Origin: Marinoscillum pacificum
Lineage (GTDB): Bacteria > Bacteroidota > Bacteroidia > Cytophagales > Cyclobacteriaceae
Assembly: GCF_024714495.1 (NCBI RefSeq)
Contig: NZ_JAMZMJ010000002.1
Coordinates: 524,673 to 588,672, forward strand
Reading direction: 5' to 3'
DNA: 64,000 nt
A program made the translations under genes and the position numbers. This document shows, piece by piece, positions 10,186 through 18,848 of this stretch (position 1 is the first letter of the stretch; each line of letters opens with the position of its first letter). Below the pieces are notes generated by a model. It was not told the DNA's origin, made no database searches, and saw only the letters and a list, made by a program, of their open reading frames with translations.

Positions 10186-13100
10186 TTATTCCTTCTCCCA
10201 ACCTTCTGGACGCTTCCAGCGAACTGGTGCAGCCGGTTCTGGCTTTAGCTTAAATTCACCTTCTTTTTCTAACAACTTCAGCGCTTCCTCAACTCCTTTT
10301 TCGAGCTGCGGATCATGACCTTCCAAAACGAGTTTTGGATCCTGAATCACTTCCACATCTGGAGCAATACCTTCACCTTCTACTGCCCACTCTCCATTGA
10401 TATCATAAAAACCTCCTCGTGGAGCTACCATTCTACCTCCATCTATAAAGCGTGGCGTATCCCATGTACCTACAAGTCCACCCCAGGTTCTGGTTCCGAC
10501 TAATGGACCTAGATCCTTGAACTTAAACATATACGGAAGCAAGTCTCCTCCTGAACCAGATCGCTCGTTGATCAACATCACTTTGGGCCCCCAAAGTCCA
10601 GAAATCGGGGTAGTCCATGGTCTTCTATCATTGGCTTTGCTATTGAAATAACCCATTGGTTCACGAGTCAAAATATCAATCATATAATCCGCAGCAGAAC
10701 CACCGCCATTGTTTCGTTCGTCAAGAATGACACCTTTCTTATCTTGTTGTGAAAAGTAGTAGCGATTAAAACTTTGGAAGCCGTTGCCTGAGGTGTTGGG
10801 GATATACACATAGGCTAACTTACCTCCAGAAAGCTCATCCACTTTTCTTCGGTTTCCTTCCACCCAATCAATATATCGAAGCATGTATTCATTAGATACC
10901 GGTTTTACATTTACGGTCGTCGCTCCTGACATTCCTGGTTTGCTATTCACAGAGATTCTGATCGTTCTACCAGCCGTCTGTTCCATCATTTGATAGATAC
11001 TTTGATCTGCCGTAAGAGGCTGACCATTTATTGCTACCAAAAAGTCTCCTTCTTTCACTCCAAGTCCAGGTAAACCCAGTGGAGAATCAATAAACGGATT
11101 CCAGGTTTCACCTGTGTAGATCTTTTCTATTACATAATAACCGTCTTTGATCGCATAATCAGCTCCTAACAACCCAACAGGCACACGGTCTACATCTGGC
11201 ATATCACCTCCAGACACATAAGAGTGTCCAATGGCAACTTCACCGCTCAAAATATCAACTAGATAATTCAGATCAGTTCGGTGATTCACATGTTTCACCC
11301 ATGGTTGATACCACGAGTAGACTTTATCCCATGGAGCACCATGGACATTGTCCACGTACAAGAAATCACGCATATATCTCCAGGCCTCCTTAAAGATTTG
11401 AGCGTATTCCGCTTCTGGTGACACTTTCATTTGTGCTGAAACAGTCAGCTTGTCATCTGACTTTGGTGAACCTGATGAACTTGAAACACTCCAGTTTCCA
11501 TTGGATTGAAACAATACGTGTTCGGCATTAGTAGATGCTACCATAGAAGACACGCCTGAAGTAAATTCCTCACTTTCTTGCTTCTCCACATCATAGTCCA
11601 TGACCTTAATCCCGTTCTCATTTGGAATGGCTTCCCCAACCAGTACATGTTTGGCCTTGCTTGGCACTAAAAACACATAATTTCTTGGAAGCATGTGCAG
11701 TGCTACGGCTCTCTGCTGGATTCCACTGAAATCAATCTTCGTAGCCTTGTCCTCAGACTTTTCCTCTTCCTTGTCTTTAGACTTTTTATCGTTTTTTGAA
11801 TCTGAAGAAGCTTCCTCTTTTTTAGACGCTTCTTCCTCATCACTTTTTAGAAGCCCTGGAGCTTTCCCTGAAGCACTCAATACCAAAGCATACAAGCTTC
11901 TAGTCACACCAGGATCATACGAACTCATGTCCAACCAACCAGTTTGTAAGCCATAATCTGTACTAGCAAGGAAGTATAAATACTCACCAGACTGATCCCA
12001 TACCGGATTGGTTGCATCAGCGATGCCATCAGTTACTTGATAAGTTTGACCAGACTGAGAGTCATAAATAAAAATGGCTTTGAAATGAGAATCTTGCTGC
12101 TTTTCATAAGTCAGGAATCGGCTATCCGGAGACCAAACAGGATTCATTGCTCTGTTAGGATGTGCATAGCGATCCGTATCCACTTTAGTTACTCCACCTG
12201 TTGACAAATCAATGGTCCAAATATTATAATCAGTATCGGTATAAGCTATTTTCTTACCATCTGGAGACCAATCAGGTCTGAAGTAGAATGTAGGATTTTT
12301 TAATGGAAAAGATTTTTGATTCTGCCCAAACTGATCCGCAACGACCAACTGATATTCACCACTTGCATCGGAGAACCACGCCACCTGATCGCCATTTGGT
12401 GACCAGATAGGTGAACGATCCGCTACTCCACTGGTATTAGTCAAGTTCCTCCAACTTCCTTCCTCCTTCGGGAATGTGAAAATATCTCCTCTGTATTCAA
12501 AAATCGCCCGTTTACCATTTGGAGATACGTTTGGATTCGTAACGCTTCCAGATGTAACACTCTCCCAACGCTCACGGCTAAAGTTCAAATCTCCTGCTAC
12601 ATTGATATTAAGCTGAGTTGATACATTAGTTGAAGGATTTAGCAAATGAAGATAACCTCCTTGCTCATAGACAATTTTATCACCTGCAGCATCTAAACTC
12701 TTCACATCAAACTGCTTGTGAAAAGTGATTTGCTCTTCTTGCTTCGTATTGATATCGAAGCTCCAGATGTTGGAAGCATAGTCTCTTTCTGAAGTATAAT
12801 AGACTTTATTTCCAATCCAAACTGGATACAAATGCCGCTCTTTGTCCAATTGGGGAGTTCTGACCAATTCCTTAGTTTCCAAATTCACAATCCAAATTGG
12901 CATAGCTTGTCCTCCTCGGTAGTTTCTCCACTCTGGATCCCAAAACGTGATTGGTGTATAGGCTATGAATTTGCCATCAGGAGACAGTTCACCATATGCC
13001 GCTCTTGGCACATCTACTTCAACGGGAAGTCCGCCATCCTTATCCACTGTAAACAGTTGATTCAATCTGGTTGGTCGACCATTCCTGGACGATCTAAACA

Positions 13101-13455
13101 ATACCTCACCTTCTGGTGACCAGCCCTGCACTATATCAGCTCCAGGATGAAAAGTGAGTCTTTTAGGTGTTCCTCCTTCTGCAGGAATGACATACACATC
13201 GGTGTTGCCATCATATTCTGCGGAAAAAGCAATCCATTGCTCATCAGGACTAAAGTGTGGAAACGATTCATATCCTTCCCCAGAAGTCAGCCTGATGGCA
13301 TCACCACCTGCTATTGGAGCTTTCCAAAGGTCGTTGGCATAAATAAACACGACACTCTCTTTGGACAATGTCGGTTCACGAAGCAGCATAGTTCCCTGAG
13401 CAATAGCTCCGGCAACGCTGCATATACTTATCAAAAGTGATAATAAGTTTTTCAT
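10186..13455 (-). CDS. Tricorn-like S41 protease (1089 aa), exported
   Basis: Large peptidase of the tricorn/S41 family, which cleaves oligopeptides. In Bacteroidota these carry a signal peptide and act in the periplasm or on the surface, and this one begins with a clear signal (MKNLLSLLISICSVAGAIAQ). The first half is a WD40/TolB-like beta-propeller region with repeated SPDGKxIAY-type blades. A Lys/Glu/Asp-rich low-complexity linker (about residues 540-575) follows, then the tricorn core domain, a PDZ domain (GLPGLGVKEGDFLVAINGQPL), and the C-terminal S41 catalytic domain. The nucleophile is probably Ser968 in NERSGSGGD. Length matches the family (1050-1100). It ends convergently with the response regulator gene and appears to be a single-gene unit. 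Confidence 0.9.
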   Translation of the reverse strand: MKNLLSLLISICSVAGAIAQGTMLLREPTLSKESVVFIYANDLWKAPIAGGDAIRLTSGEGYESFPHFSPDEQWIAFSAEYDGNTDVYVIPAEGGTPKRLTFHPGADIVQGWSPEGEVLFRSSRNGRPTRLNQLFTVDKDGGLPVEVDVPRAAYGELSPDGKFIAYTPITFWDPEWRNYRGGQAMPIWIVNLETKELVRTPQLDKERHLYPVWIGNKVYYTSERDYASNIWSFDINTKQEEQITFHKQFDVKSLDAAGDKIVYEQGGYLHLLNPSTNVSTQLNINVAGDLNFSRERWESVTSGSVTNPNVSPNGKRAIFEYRGDIFTFPKEEGSWRNLTNTSGVADRSPIWSPNGDQVAWFSDASGEYQLVVADQFGQNQKSFPLKNPTFYFRPDWSPDGKKIAYTDTDYNIWTIDLSTGGVTKVDTDRYAHPNRAMNPVWSPDSRFLTYEKQQDSHFKAIFIYDSQSGQTYQVTDGIADATNPVWDQSGEYLYFLASTDYGLQTGWLDMSSYDPGVTRSLYALVLSASGKAPGLLKSDEEEASKKEEASSDSKNDKKSKDKEEEKSEDKATKIDFSGIQQRAVALHMLPRNYVFLVPSKAKHVLVGEAIPNENGIKVMDYDVEKQESEEFTSGVSSMVASTNAEHVLFQSNGNWSVSSSSGSPKSDDKLTVSAQMKVSPEAEYAQIFKEAWRYMRDFLYVDNVHGAPWDKVYSWYQPWVKHVNHRTDLNYLVDILSGEVAIGHSYVSGGDMPDVDRVPVGLLGADYAIKDGYYVIEKIYTGETWNPFIDSPLGLPGLGVKEGDFLVAINGQPLTADQSIYQMMEQTAGRTIRISVNSKPGMSGATTVNVKPVSNEYMLRYIDWVEGNRRKVDELSGGKLAYVYIPNTSGNGFQSFNRYYFSQQDKKGVILDERNNGGGSAADYMIDILTREPMGYFNSKANDRRPWTTPISGLWGPKVMLINERSGSGGDLLPYMFKFKDLGPLVGTRTWGGLVGTWDTPRFIDGGRMVAPRGGFYDINGEWAVEGEGIAPDVEVIQDPKLVLEGHDPQLEKGVEEALKLLEKEGEFKLKPEPAAPVRWKRPEGWEKE

Positions 13456-13581
13456 GTATTCAGTGTTTTTGAATTAGTCACATGGAGACCATGTATTTTC
13501 AACTGAATTGAAATTAATCAATAAACACTTCTTCAAGAAAGACTATTAAATAACTGGAGAATTGCTGGGATATGAGGCTTA

Positions 13582-13746
13582 CTAATTGGAAGATCGTTTG
13601 GCCTGATAGTAACTTAAAACTGAAAGGAGTCCTGAAATAATGAACAATGATCCTATTATAATTTTAAATACATCGACTTGACTGCTCATGAAGATCCAAA
13701 GACATCCTACAAGTATTAATATGATGGCGATAATTAGTCTAATCAT
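13582..13746 (-). CDS. Small two-helix membrane protein (54 aa)
   Basis: A short reading frame with an ATG at 13746 and a TAG at 13582-13584. The translation MIRLIIAIILILVGCLWIFM is a hydrophobic helix. A short polar turn (SSQVDVFK) and a second hydrophobic helix (IIIGSLFIISGLLSVLSYYQ) follow, ending in a basic polar tail (AKRSSN). The pattern is typical of small inner-membrane proteins and unlikely by chance. It starts 30 bp after the stop of the next minus-strand membrane protein gene, suggesting one operon. I recognise no family. Confidence 0.6.
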   Translation of the reverse strand: MIRLIIAIILILVGCLWIFMSSQVDVFKIIIGSLFIISGLLSVLSYYQAKRSSN

Positions 13747-13776
13747 TCTAGCATTTAGTTTAGTGAAAGTGAAAAA

Positions 13777-14109
13777 TTAGATAGTGGAAAGTCCGACCTG
13801 ACGATAAAGTTTCGCAAGAAATAACACCCATCCCGCAAAATAGACAATAGGAATAAACAGAATAATCGTCATTAGTTTTATCAACACATTGGAGCTCTCT
13901 TTAATCTTGAAGAATAATGCCACAGCACCTATTATTATTCCATAGCTCACAAGTACAATAAAAATAAATGTGGTGACATAATAGATAACTGACCTATCCC
14001 AACCTCGAATATTGAATAGAACAATGCAGAACAGCACGCTCAAAACAGCCCAAATTGATCCTGATATCAGCTCTGTTTTAGTGAAAGGTTTTTTCAAATA
14101 GTCAATCAT
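13777..14109 (-). CDS. Small integral membrane protein (110 aa)
   Basis: Hypothetical protein with a short cytoplasmic-looking N-terminus (MIDYLKKPFTKTELISG) and three predicted membrane helices at about 18-35, 42-67 and 78-100. No signature motif is visible and I assign no function. It is followed after 30 bp by the 54-residue membrane protein on the same strand, so the two may be co-expressed. The divergent neighbour is an alpha/beta hydrolase gene. Confidence 0.6.
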   Translation of the reverse strand: MIDYLKKPFTKTELISGSIWAVLSVLFCIVLFNIRGWDRSVIYYVTTFIFIVLVSYGIIIGAVALFFKIKESSNVLIKLMTIILFIPIVYFAGWVLFLAKLYRQVGLSTI

Positions 14110-14274
14110 CGTCTAGCTAAAATACACTTTTTCACTTATAACTCTAGAATTTTCATTTAGCTATACAAACTACTTATAATTAGTGACTTAAAAACCACTA
14201 ATAATAGGTCTATTCAAGCTGTAACTAATAAAAGAACTTAGCGTCTTCATAACTCAAGCAACTTTTTATATTTC

Positions 14275-15330
14275 ATGAAGATCATCAAAAAAACACTCAA
14301 ATATCTAGGCATTCTACTTCTAATCGTTGCATCTGTCGTTGGTGTCTTTTTTTATTGCTTTTTTACCATTAACAACAACATCTACCTTGAAACTCCAGAA
14401 GAACTTCAAGCTGAATTTGGCACTTTTGAGGAAGGGGAAATTCTTAAAAAAGAAAAAATAGCACCATTCAAAATCTGGGTTATTTCATTGGCCAGCATTG
14501 TCTTCCCTGAGCAAAAGGAGAAGTTCAATTCATTAAATTCTACGGAACTATATGCTATAGCCTATAAAAGCGATGATCTAATAGTTCACGGATTACTTGC
14601 AGTACCAGAAAAAGGAGGAAACCTCCCTTGTCTAATTTATAATCGTGGTGGAAATCGAAATTCAGGCAGACTTACCTTTCACCAGGCATTTGAATTCATG
14701 ATTCCTTATGCCAATGAAGGATATGTAGTCATCGCATCCAACTATCGTGGAAATAACGGTGGACAAGGCAAAGATGAATTCGGAGGTTCAGATATTAATG
14801 ACGTTATGAATCTTCGAAAAGTACTGCCAGAAATAGATCAAGCAGACACTTCTAGAATAGGTCTAATAGGACATAGTCGAGGAGGGATGATGACATACCT
14901 CGCTCTTCAAAATCATAATATTTTCAAGACCGCAGTGGTTCTAGCCGGATCAGCAGACAAATACTCCACCATAGCACACCGACCAAACATGGAAACCTAT
15001 GTATTTGCTGAAACAATGCCTGACTATTACAATCGCAAAGAGGAACATCTCTTCAATCGTTCTGTAGTCAAGTGGACGGAAAAGCTTGATGACATTCCTA
15101 TTTTATTGGTGCATGGAACAGCTGATGATCGAGTAACCTATGAAGAAGCCGAAACGGTCGCTCATAATCTCGACAGTTTGGATAGGGACTTTCAATTCAT
15201 AACCGTAGATGGAGGAGGTCACTCTCTGCGCGGCACTCCATACAAAAAAAATGTAAAAAACTGGTTGGATAAATACCTACGCAACGACCTGGAATTTGAA
15301 GAAACTGAGCGTAGAATTTCAATTCCTTAA
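14275..15330 (+). CDS. Membrane-anchored alpha/beta hydrolase, prolyl-oligopeptidase-like (351 aa)
   Basis: Serine hydrolase or peptidase of the S9/dienelactone-hydrolase type. It has an N-terminal membrane anchor (about 8-30, YLGILLLIVASVVGVFFYCF), then a catalytic domain with oxyanion-loop residues (YNRGGNR). The nucleophile elbow is GHSRGG (Ser201), the acid is in HGTADDR (about Asp284/285) and the catalytic His is in GGGHSLRG (about 316). The anchor suggests an active domain outside the inner membrane. The substrate cannot be told. The stop codon overlaps by 4 bp the stop of the convergent outer-membrane protein gene. Confidence 0.85.
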   Translation: MKIIKKTLKYLGILLLIVASVVGVFFYCFFTINNNIYLETPEELQAEFGTFEEGEILKKEKIAPFKIWVISLASIVFPEQKEKFNSLNSTELYAIAYKSDDLIVHGLLAVPEKGGNLPCLIYNRGGNRNSGRLTFHQAFEFMIPYANEGYVVIASNYRGNNGGQGKDEFGGSDINDVMNLRKVLPEIDQADTSRIGLIGHSRGGMMTYLALQNHNIFKTAVVLAGSADKYSTIAHRPNMETYVFAETMPDYYNRKEEHLFNRSVVKWTEKLDDIPILLVHGTADDRVTYEEAETVAHNLDSLDRDFQFITVDGGGHSLRGTPYKKNVKNWLDKYLRNDLEFEETERRISIP

Positions 15331-17231
15331 AAGCCCCAAACTAAACCGGCACTTAAATTCCAGTTGCTTTTCAATACAAAACCTGAGGATGGTTCAATAA
15401 TCAAACCATCCTCACCATTTTTTAACTTGATTGACTTCTGCTTAAGAAAAAACTGATCCTCTTTCAACTTTAGCCGATGCTGGGGAAAGAATAACTGGTT
15501 GATACCTCCTTGTATGCCAAAACTTAATCGAGACGTAAATTCTATTGATAGTTCTAGTTGAGTCCCTACAGTCAAGGAGGATTGAGTTAAGAACATTTTA
15601 GCATGATTTGCATCAAATTTACGCAGTGCCTCTCCCACATAATTTTCCTTCTCAATTGAACCCATTCTCAATTCCATATTCATGTAACCAGCTGACAGCA
15701 TAGGTTTTACTTTGATCGGTCTTCCTCCTTTATTCAAATTAATTTGGTACGCTATACCAGGCATATATGCCTCATATCTATGCCTTTCACCATATGCCGA
15801 TAATCCACTGAACCCCACAGACCAATGATCCGACAATGCATAACTATAGTAATAATTGGCATGAAATATCCTTAGCCAGTCATGTAGAATCCTTTGTTCC
15901 TGAACACTATATACCACTCTGGTCGCTGACAGCCTGTAGTCGGTTACACCAAGTCCGAAATAAAATTCAATACGACTTAGTAAATTCAATAACTTTTCCG
16001 GCTTGGTAGGCTCCTGTTTATCACGCACATCCGCCTCACTCAACGCCCTTTTCACATCCTCGCTAGCCAACAGTACATTTTGATCTTTCCAATAGTTGGA
16101 ATCATACTCATCAACTTGTTCCAATAAAATATCTCGGTAATCTAAACGATCGAGATACTCAATCTGCTTTACAGTGTCTACACCTAATACCACGAGTTCA
16201 TCTTTGAGCTCCACTTTTAGCTGACCATTCTTTTCGAAAGCAGTCTCATAATGAGCATTGGACAGTCGCCAATGATCGGCGGAACGAACGTAAGACACTT
16301 CAAGGTCTTTGTATAGCCTATTATATCCATTTAATGCGGTCTTTAGTCCTTCCAAAGCACCAAAATCACCATCTTCATGTCTTATCTTAAATTTGACAAT
16401 TGCATAAGATTGAGACTCTATAAACACCTGACCTTTACCGTGCACTTCACTTTTGCTCTTTGGCCAGAAATCGATCACATAGATAGGATTACTTTCCGAT
16501 GGAATAGTATCAGTCAGTTCCAATTCATAGTCAGAAAGCTTATCTAAATTCAAAACCGCAGCTCTCATAGCCACATAATCTGTCCAATGAGCTATATGTC
16601 CCCCTGAGAAAAATCGAATACCAAGCGAATCCAAAGCTTGAAACTCAACTTTCTGACTTTCTAGCACCTGTACATTTCCACTACTTGAAGCGCTGGTATA
16701 GGGTTTCTTTTCTGCCAAACCTGTAAATTCAATTACATAGTAAGGAGCATCCTTTGCTCTGCCTATATTCCTCGCAAAAAACCTCAATACCTCCTCTTGA
16801 TCTGGATAATTATCTGGGATCTTATTGATCGCTGCTTTAAGTAACTTTTGCTCATAATTCTTTGGTTTTACAACGACCTCTTTGAGCAACTTTTCATGAG
16901 AAGCATGCTTTGATTCGATGTATTTATCTTCTGTTAGAATTCCAATATTGTAAATCCGCTTCTGATAGCCCACGATGGATATTTCTAAAACCACCTCTAC
17001 TCCGTGATCGATCGGTAGGGAAAACCTCCCTTCACTGTTGGCGATCGTACCGTAGGTACTTCCCTGAAGAACAATATGTGCAAAAGGTAATGGCTCATTT
17101 GTTTCATTATCCACTATTATTCCGTAGCAACGATAAGTATCATATTTGCTTGTTTGAGCAAAAGAAGATTGAGAAAATAAGAAAACAGCAAGAATACTGA
17201 GAATAGTAAAGCGAAGTATTAGCATCATCAA
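15327..17231 (-). CDS. CarboxypepD_reg-like outer-membrane protein (634 aa)
   Basis: Probable outer-membrane beta-barrel protein of the family found next to TonB-type receptors in Bacteroidota. It has a signal peptide (to about residue 26, FSQSSFAQ). A carboxypeptidase regulatory-like/CNA-B type beta-sandwich follows at about 35-115 (GIIVDNETNEPLPFAHIVLQGS ... GRFSLPI ... ISIVGYQK). Then comes a long region of alternating polar and hydrophobic strands ending in an aromatic residue (GLVWGF), the usual signature for barrel assembly. Three adjacent Met codons make the exact start uncertain by two residues. There is no plug domain of the SusC type, so transport is not indicated. Confidence 0.75.
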   Translation of the reverse strand: MMMLILRFTILSILAVFLFSQSSFAQTSKYDTYRCYGIIVDNETNEPLPFAHIVLQGSTYGTIANSEGRFSLPIDHGVEVVLEISIVGYQKRIYNIGILTEDKYIESKHASHEKLLKEVVVKPKNYEQKLLKAAINKIPDNYPDQEEVLRFFARNIGRAKDAPYYVIEFTGLAEKKPYTSASSSGNVQVLESQKVEFQALDSLGIRFFSGGHIAHWTDYVAMRAAVLNLDKLSDYELELTDTIPSESNPIYVIDFWPKSKSEVHGKGQVFIESQSYAIVKFKIRHEDGDFGALEGLKTALNGYNRLYKDLEVSYVRSADHWRLSNAHYETAFEKNGQLKVELKDELVVLGVDTVKQIEYLDRLDYRDILLEQVDEYDSNYWKDQNVLLASEDVKRALSEADVRDKQEPTKPEKLLNLLSRIEFYFGLGVTDYRLSATRVVYSVQEQRILHDWLRIFHANYYYSYALSDHWSVGFSGLSAYGERHRYEAYMPGIAYQINLNKGGRPIKVKPMLSAGYMNMELRMGSIEKENYVGEALRKFDANHAKMFLTQSSLTVGTQLELSIEFTSRLSFGIQGGINQLFFPQHRLKLKEDQFFLKQKSIKLKNGEDGLIIEPSSGFVLKSNWNLSAGLVWGF

Positions 17232-17273
17232 GGCAGTTTAAAAATCAAACTTACTGCAATAACGATACCATCC

Positions 17274-18506
17274 TTAGTGAATTGTAGGTAATGTTTTGTC
17301 AATGATTTCTAAAGACTGATTAGACACACTAGAGTCTTTTGCAAATTCACGCCATTTGTTCACCACTTCTCGCACTTCCTCAATGATCAGTTTGGATTTC
17401 TTTAGCTGAAATTTCTCCCCCAGCTTGATCAGTTCTTTCGTTCCAGGGCTTCTGCCCTCTCCCATCACCATAGAAGAATGTTCTCTGCCAGGACCATAAG
17501 AAAATGTCAAATCATAAGCCGGTGCAAACGACCATACTCCTTTTCCGTCCATTAGAAAGGAAAAGTTCTTGCTGTGATCGTCTCTGTTATGAGCGAATAC
17601 ATTGAATACAGCCAGACGATATACTTTTTCCACCTCAGACATGTCTTTGGTCAATGCCATAGTTCCTCGCAACAAATTTTCATAATCCAAACTTGGAATA
17701 CGATGATCTGCGTGGAATAAACCAGCTGCAGTATGCATGTGTACTCTCTGGTTTCCTATTCGATCAAAACGCTTTACTCCAAAGTAAGATTTTCCATTCT
17801 CTCCTTCAAGCAATCTGGTTTCAGGCATTTCGATTCCAGCTTCTTTAGCCATCAGTGAATAAGCATATTCAATGTTCGCTATGTCTTTTTGATCCAGAGA
17901 AGACGGAAACTTAACCATCCAATGCTCATAACTCTGTGGCAAATCCATCACTCCATGGATCAGGTTACCTGTATGAGGGTTAAGTCCTACCAATATCTTC
18001 GGTCGTGCTCCAGCAGAACTTCCTCCCAACTCCAGCAATTCATGTAAGATTGCTGTTGGCTCTCCTTCTATTACCTTATTGACCTCCTGCTCAAGAGCAG
18101 ATAAGTTTAGTAGTTCATCACTCTCTGACACCTCCGAGTAATCAGGAGAATATTCTAATGCCCCCATTGCATGATGCCCTACATGAGCTAGACGATCGAG
18201 TGGAGTAAGCTTTTGATGCGGAATTCCCTTAGCCTGAACAGCTCTATCCAGCAAGAGACGTCCCCAGCCGTCAGGCAACGAATCATTGAACACTCCAAAT
18301 AGACCTTCGAAAACATGATCTTCCGAAGAAATAGCACCGGACTGAAGTGGAAGCTTGTAAGGAGAAATTTCAATTCTCCTATTCAAAAACTCAGCATCAT
18401 ATTCAAAAAATATCTGTCCACGATACATGGCCAACCTTCCAACGGAACACATTTCATTATCCAGGTGAATGGACACATTTAGTACGTCTATTGGATTCAG
18501 TTTCAT
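17274..18506 (-). CDS. hipA: HipA-family toxin kinase (410 aa)
   Basis: Ser/Thr kinase toxin of the HipBA type II toxin-antitoxin family. HipA of E. coli phosphorylates glutamyl-tRNA synthetase. The N-terminal coupling domain spans about 1-110, with FEGLFGVFNDSLPDGWGRLL typical of the family. A nucleotide-binding loop is at about 158-168 (GGSSAGARPK). The catalytic loop HNRDDHSKN is at about 305-314 and the metal-binding PAYDLT at about 328-333. All key residues appear present, so the toxin should be active. Its start codon overlaps the antitoxin stop as ATGA, giving translational coupling. The length is normal. Confidence 0.93.
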   Translation of the reverse strand: MKLNPIDVLNVSIHLDNEMCSVGRLAMYRGQIFFEYDAEFLNRRIEISPYKLPLQSGAISSEDHVFEGLFGVFNDSLPDGWGRLLLDRAVQAKGIPHQKLTPLDRLAHVGHHAMGALEYSPDYSEVSESDELLNLSALEQEVNKVIEGEPTAILHELLELGGSSAGARPKILVGLNPHTGNLIHGVMDLPQSYEHWMVKFPSSLDQKDIANIEYAYSLMAKEAGIEMPETRLLEGENGKSYFGVKRFDRIGNQRVHMHTAAGLFHADHRIPSLDYENLLRGTMALTKDMSEVEKVYRLAVFNVFAHNRDDHSKNFSFLMDGKGVWSFAPAYDLTFSYGPGREHSSMVMGEGRSPGTKELIKLGEKFQLKKSKLIIEEVREVVNKWREFAKDSSVSNQSLEIIDKTLPTIH

Positions 18507-18781
18507 CGCTTATTTTGTGATTTGATGATGTCATCAAGCGACTTTGGACTCTCTTTGTGAACGAATAACTTCTCAAAATCACCTAGCGAATCGAGTGCAA
18601 AAGCAACTTTTAACAATGATTCCAGGGAAATCTTTCCGGTTGATTCAAATCGCTTGATACTCCCAAAAGAGACACCAGATTTTTCAGCTAGCTCTTCCTG
18701 ACTGAGCTTTTTGATTTTGCGAAGATCTCTGACCTTTGTAGCAATATCCTGAATAACTTCCGATGGTAGCTTTGGAAACAT
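18503..18781 (-). CDS. hipB: HipB-like XRE antitoxin and repressor (92 aa)
   Basis: Antitoxin that neutralises HipA and represses its own operon. It has an XRE helix-turn-helix at about 12-65 (VRDLRKIKKLSQEELAEKSGVSFGSIKRFESTGK). I chose the ATG at 18781. A TTG 30 bases upstream (18811) is in frame, but it would lie upstream of the probable -7 promoter box, and the first operator would then fall inside the coding region. The C-terminal tail is polar, as in other HipB proteins that insert into HipA. The stop overlaps the hipA start by 4 bases. Confidence 0.9.
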   Translation of the reverse strand: MFPKLPSEVIQDIATKVRDLRKIKKLSQEELAEKSGVSFGSIKRFESTGKISLESLLKVAFALDSLGDFEKLFVHKESPKSLDDIIKSQNKR

Positions 18782-18783
18782 AA

Positions 18784-18842
18784 TAGATAATATATTATCC
18801 AAATATACCAATAATAGTATTAAATAGATAATATATTATCTA
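18784..18842 (-). promoter_or_regulatory. hipBA operator/promoter: two 18-bp palindromes 41 bp apart
   Basis: The palindromic core GATAATATATTATC occurs at 18786-18799 and again at 18827-18840, start to start 41 bp. The distal copy extends to a perfect 30-bp palindrome at 18819-18848 that abuts the stop codon of the upstream gene. Between the two, on the minus strand, TATATTTG (18800-18807) matches the Bacteroidota -7 consensus TAnnTTTG. The proximal palindrome starts five bases upstream of the hipB ATG, so it would cover the transcription start. This is classic autoregulation geometry. Binding by HipB is inferred. Confidence 0.75.
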
Positions 18843-18848
18843 TTTAAT

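Noticed and set aside
11740..11850. Frameshift in the tricorn-like gene at the Lys/Glu-rich stretch
   Set aside because: The frame continues with correct domains on both sides; this is a low-complexity linker between the propeller and core domains.
18782..18811. Longer hipB starting at TTG 18811
   Set aside because: It would start upstream of the probable -7 box and would contain the first operator. The ATG at 18781 fits better.
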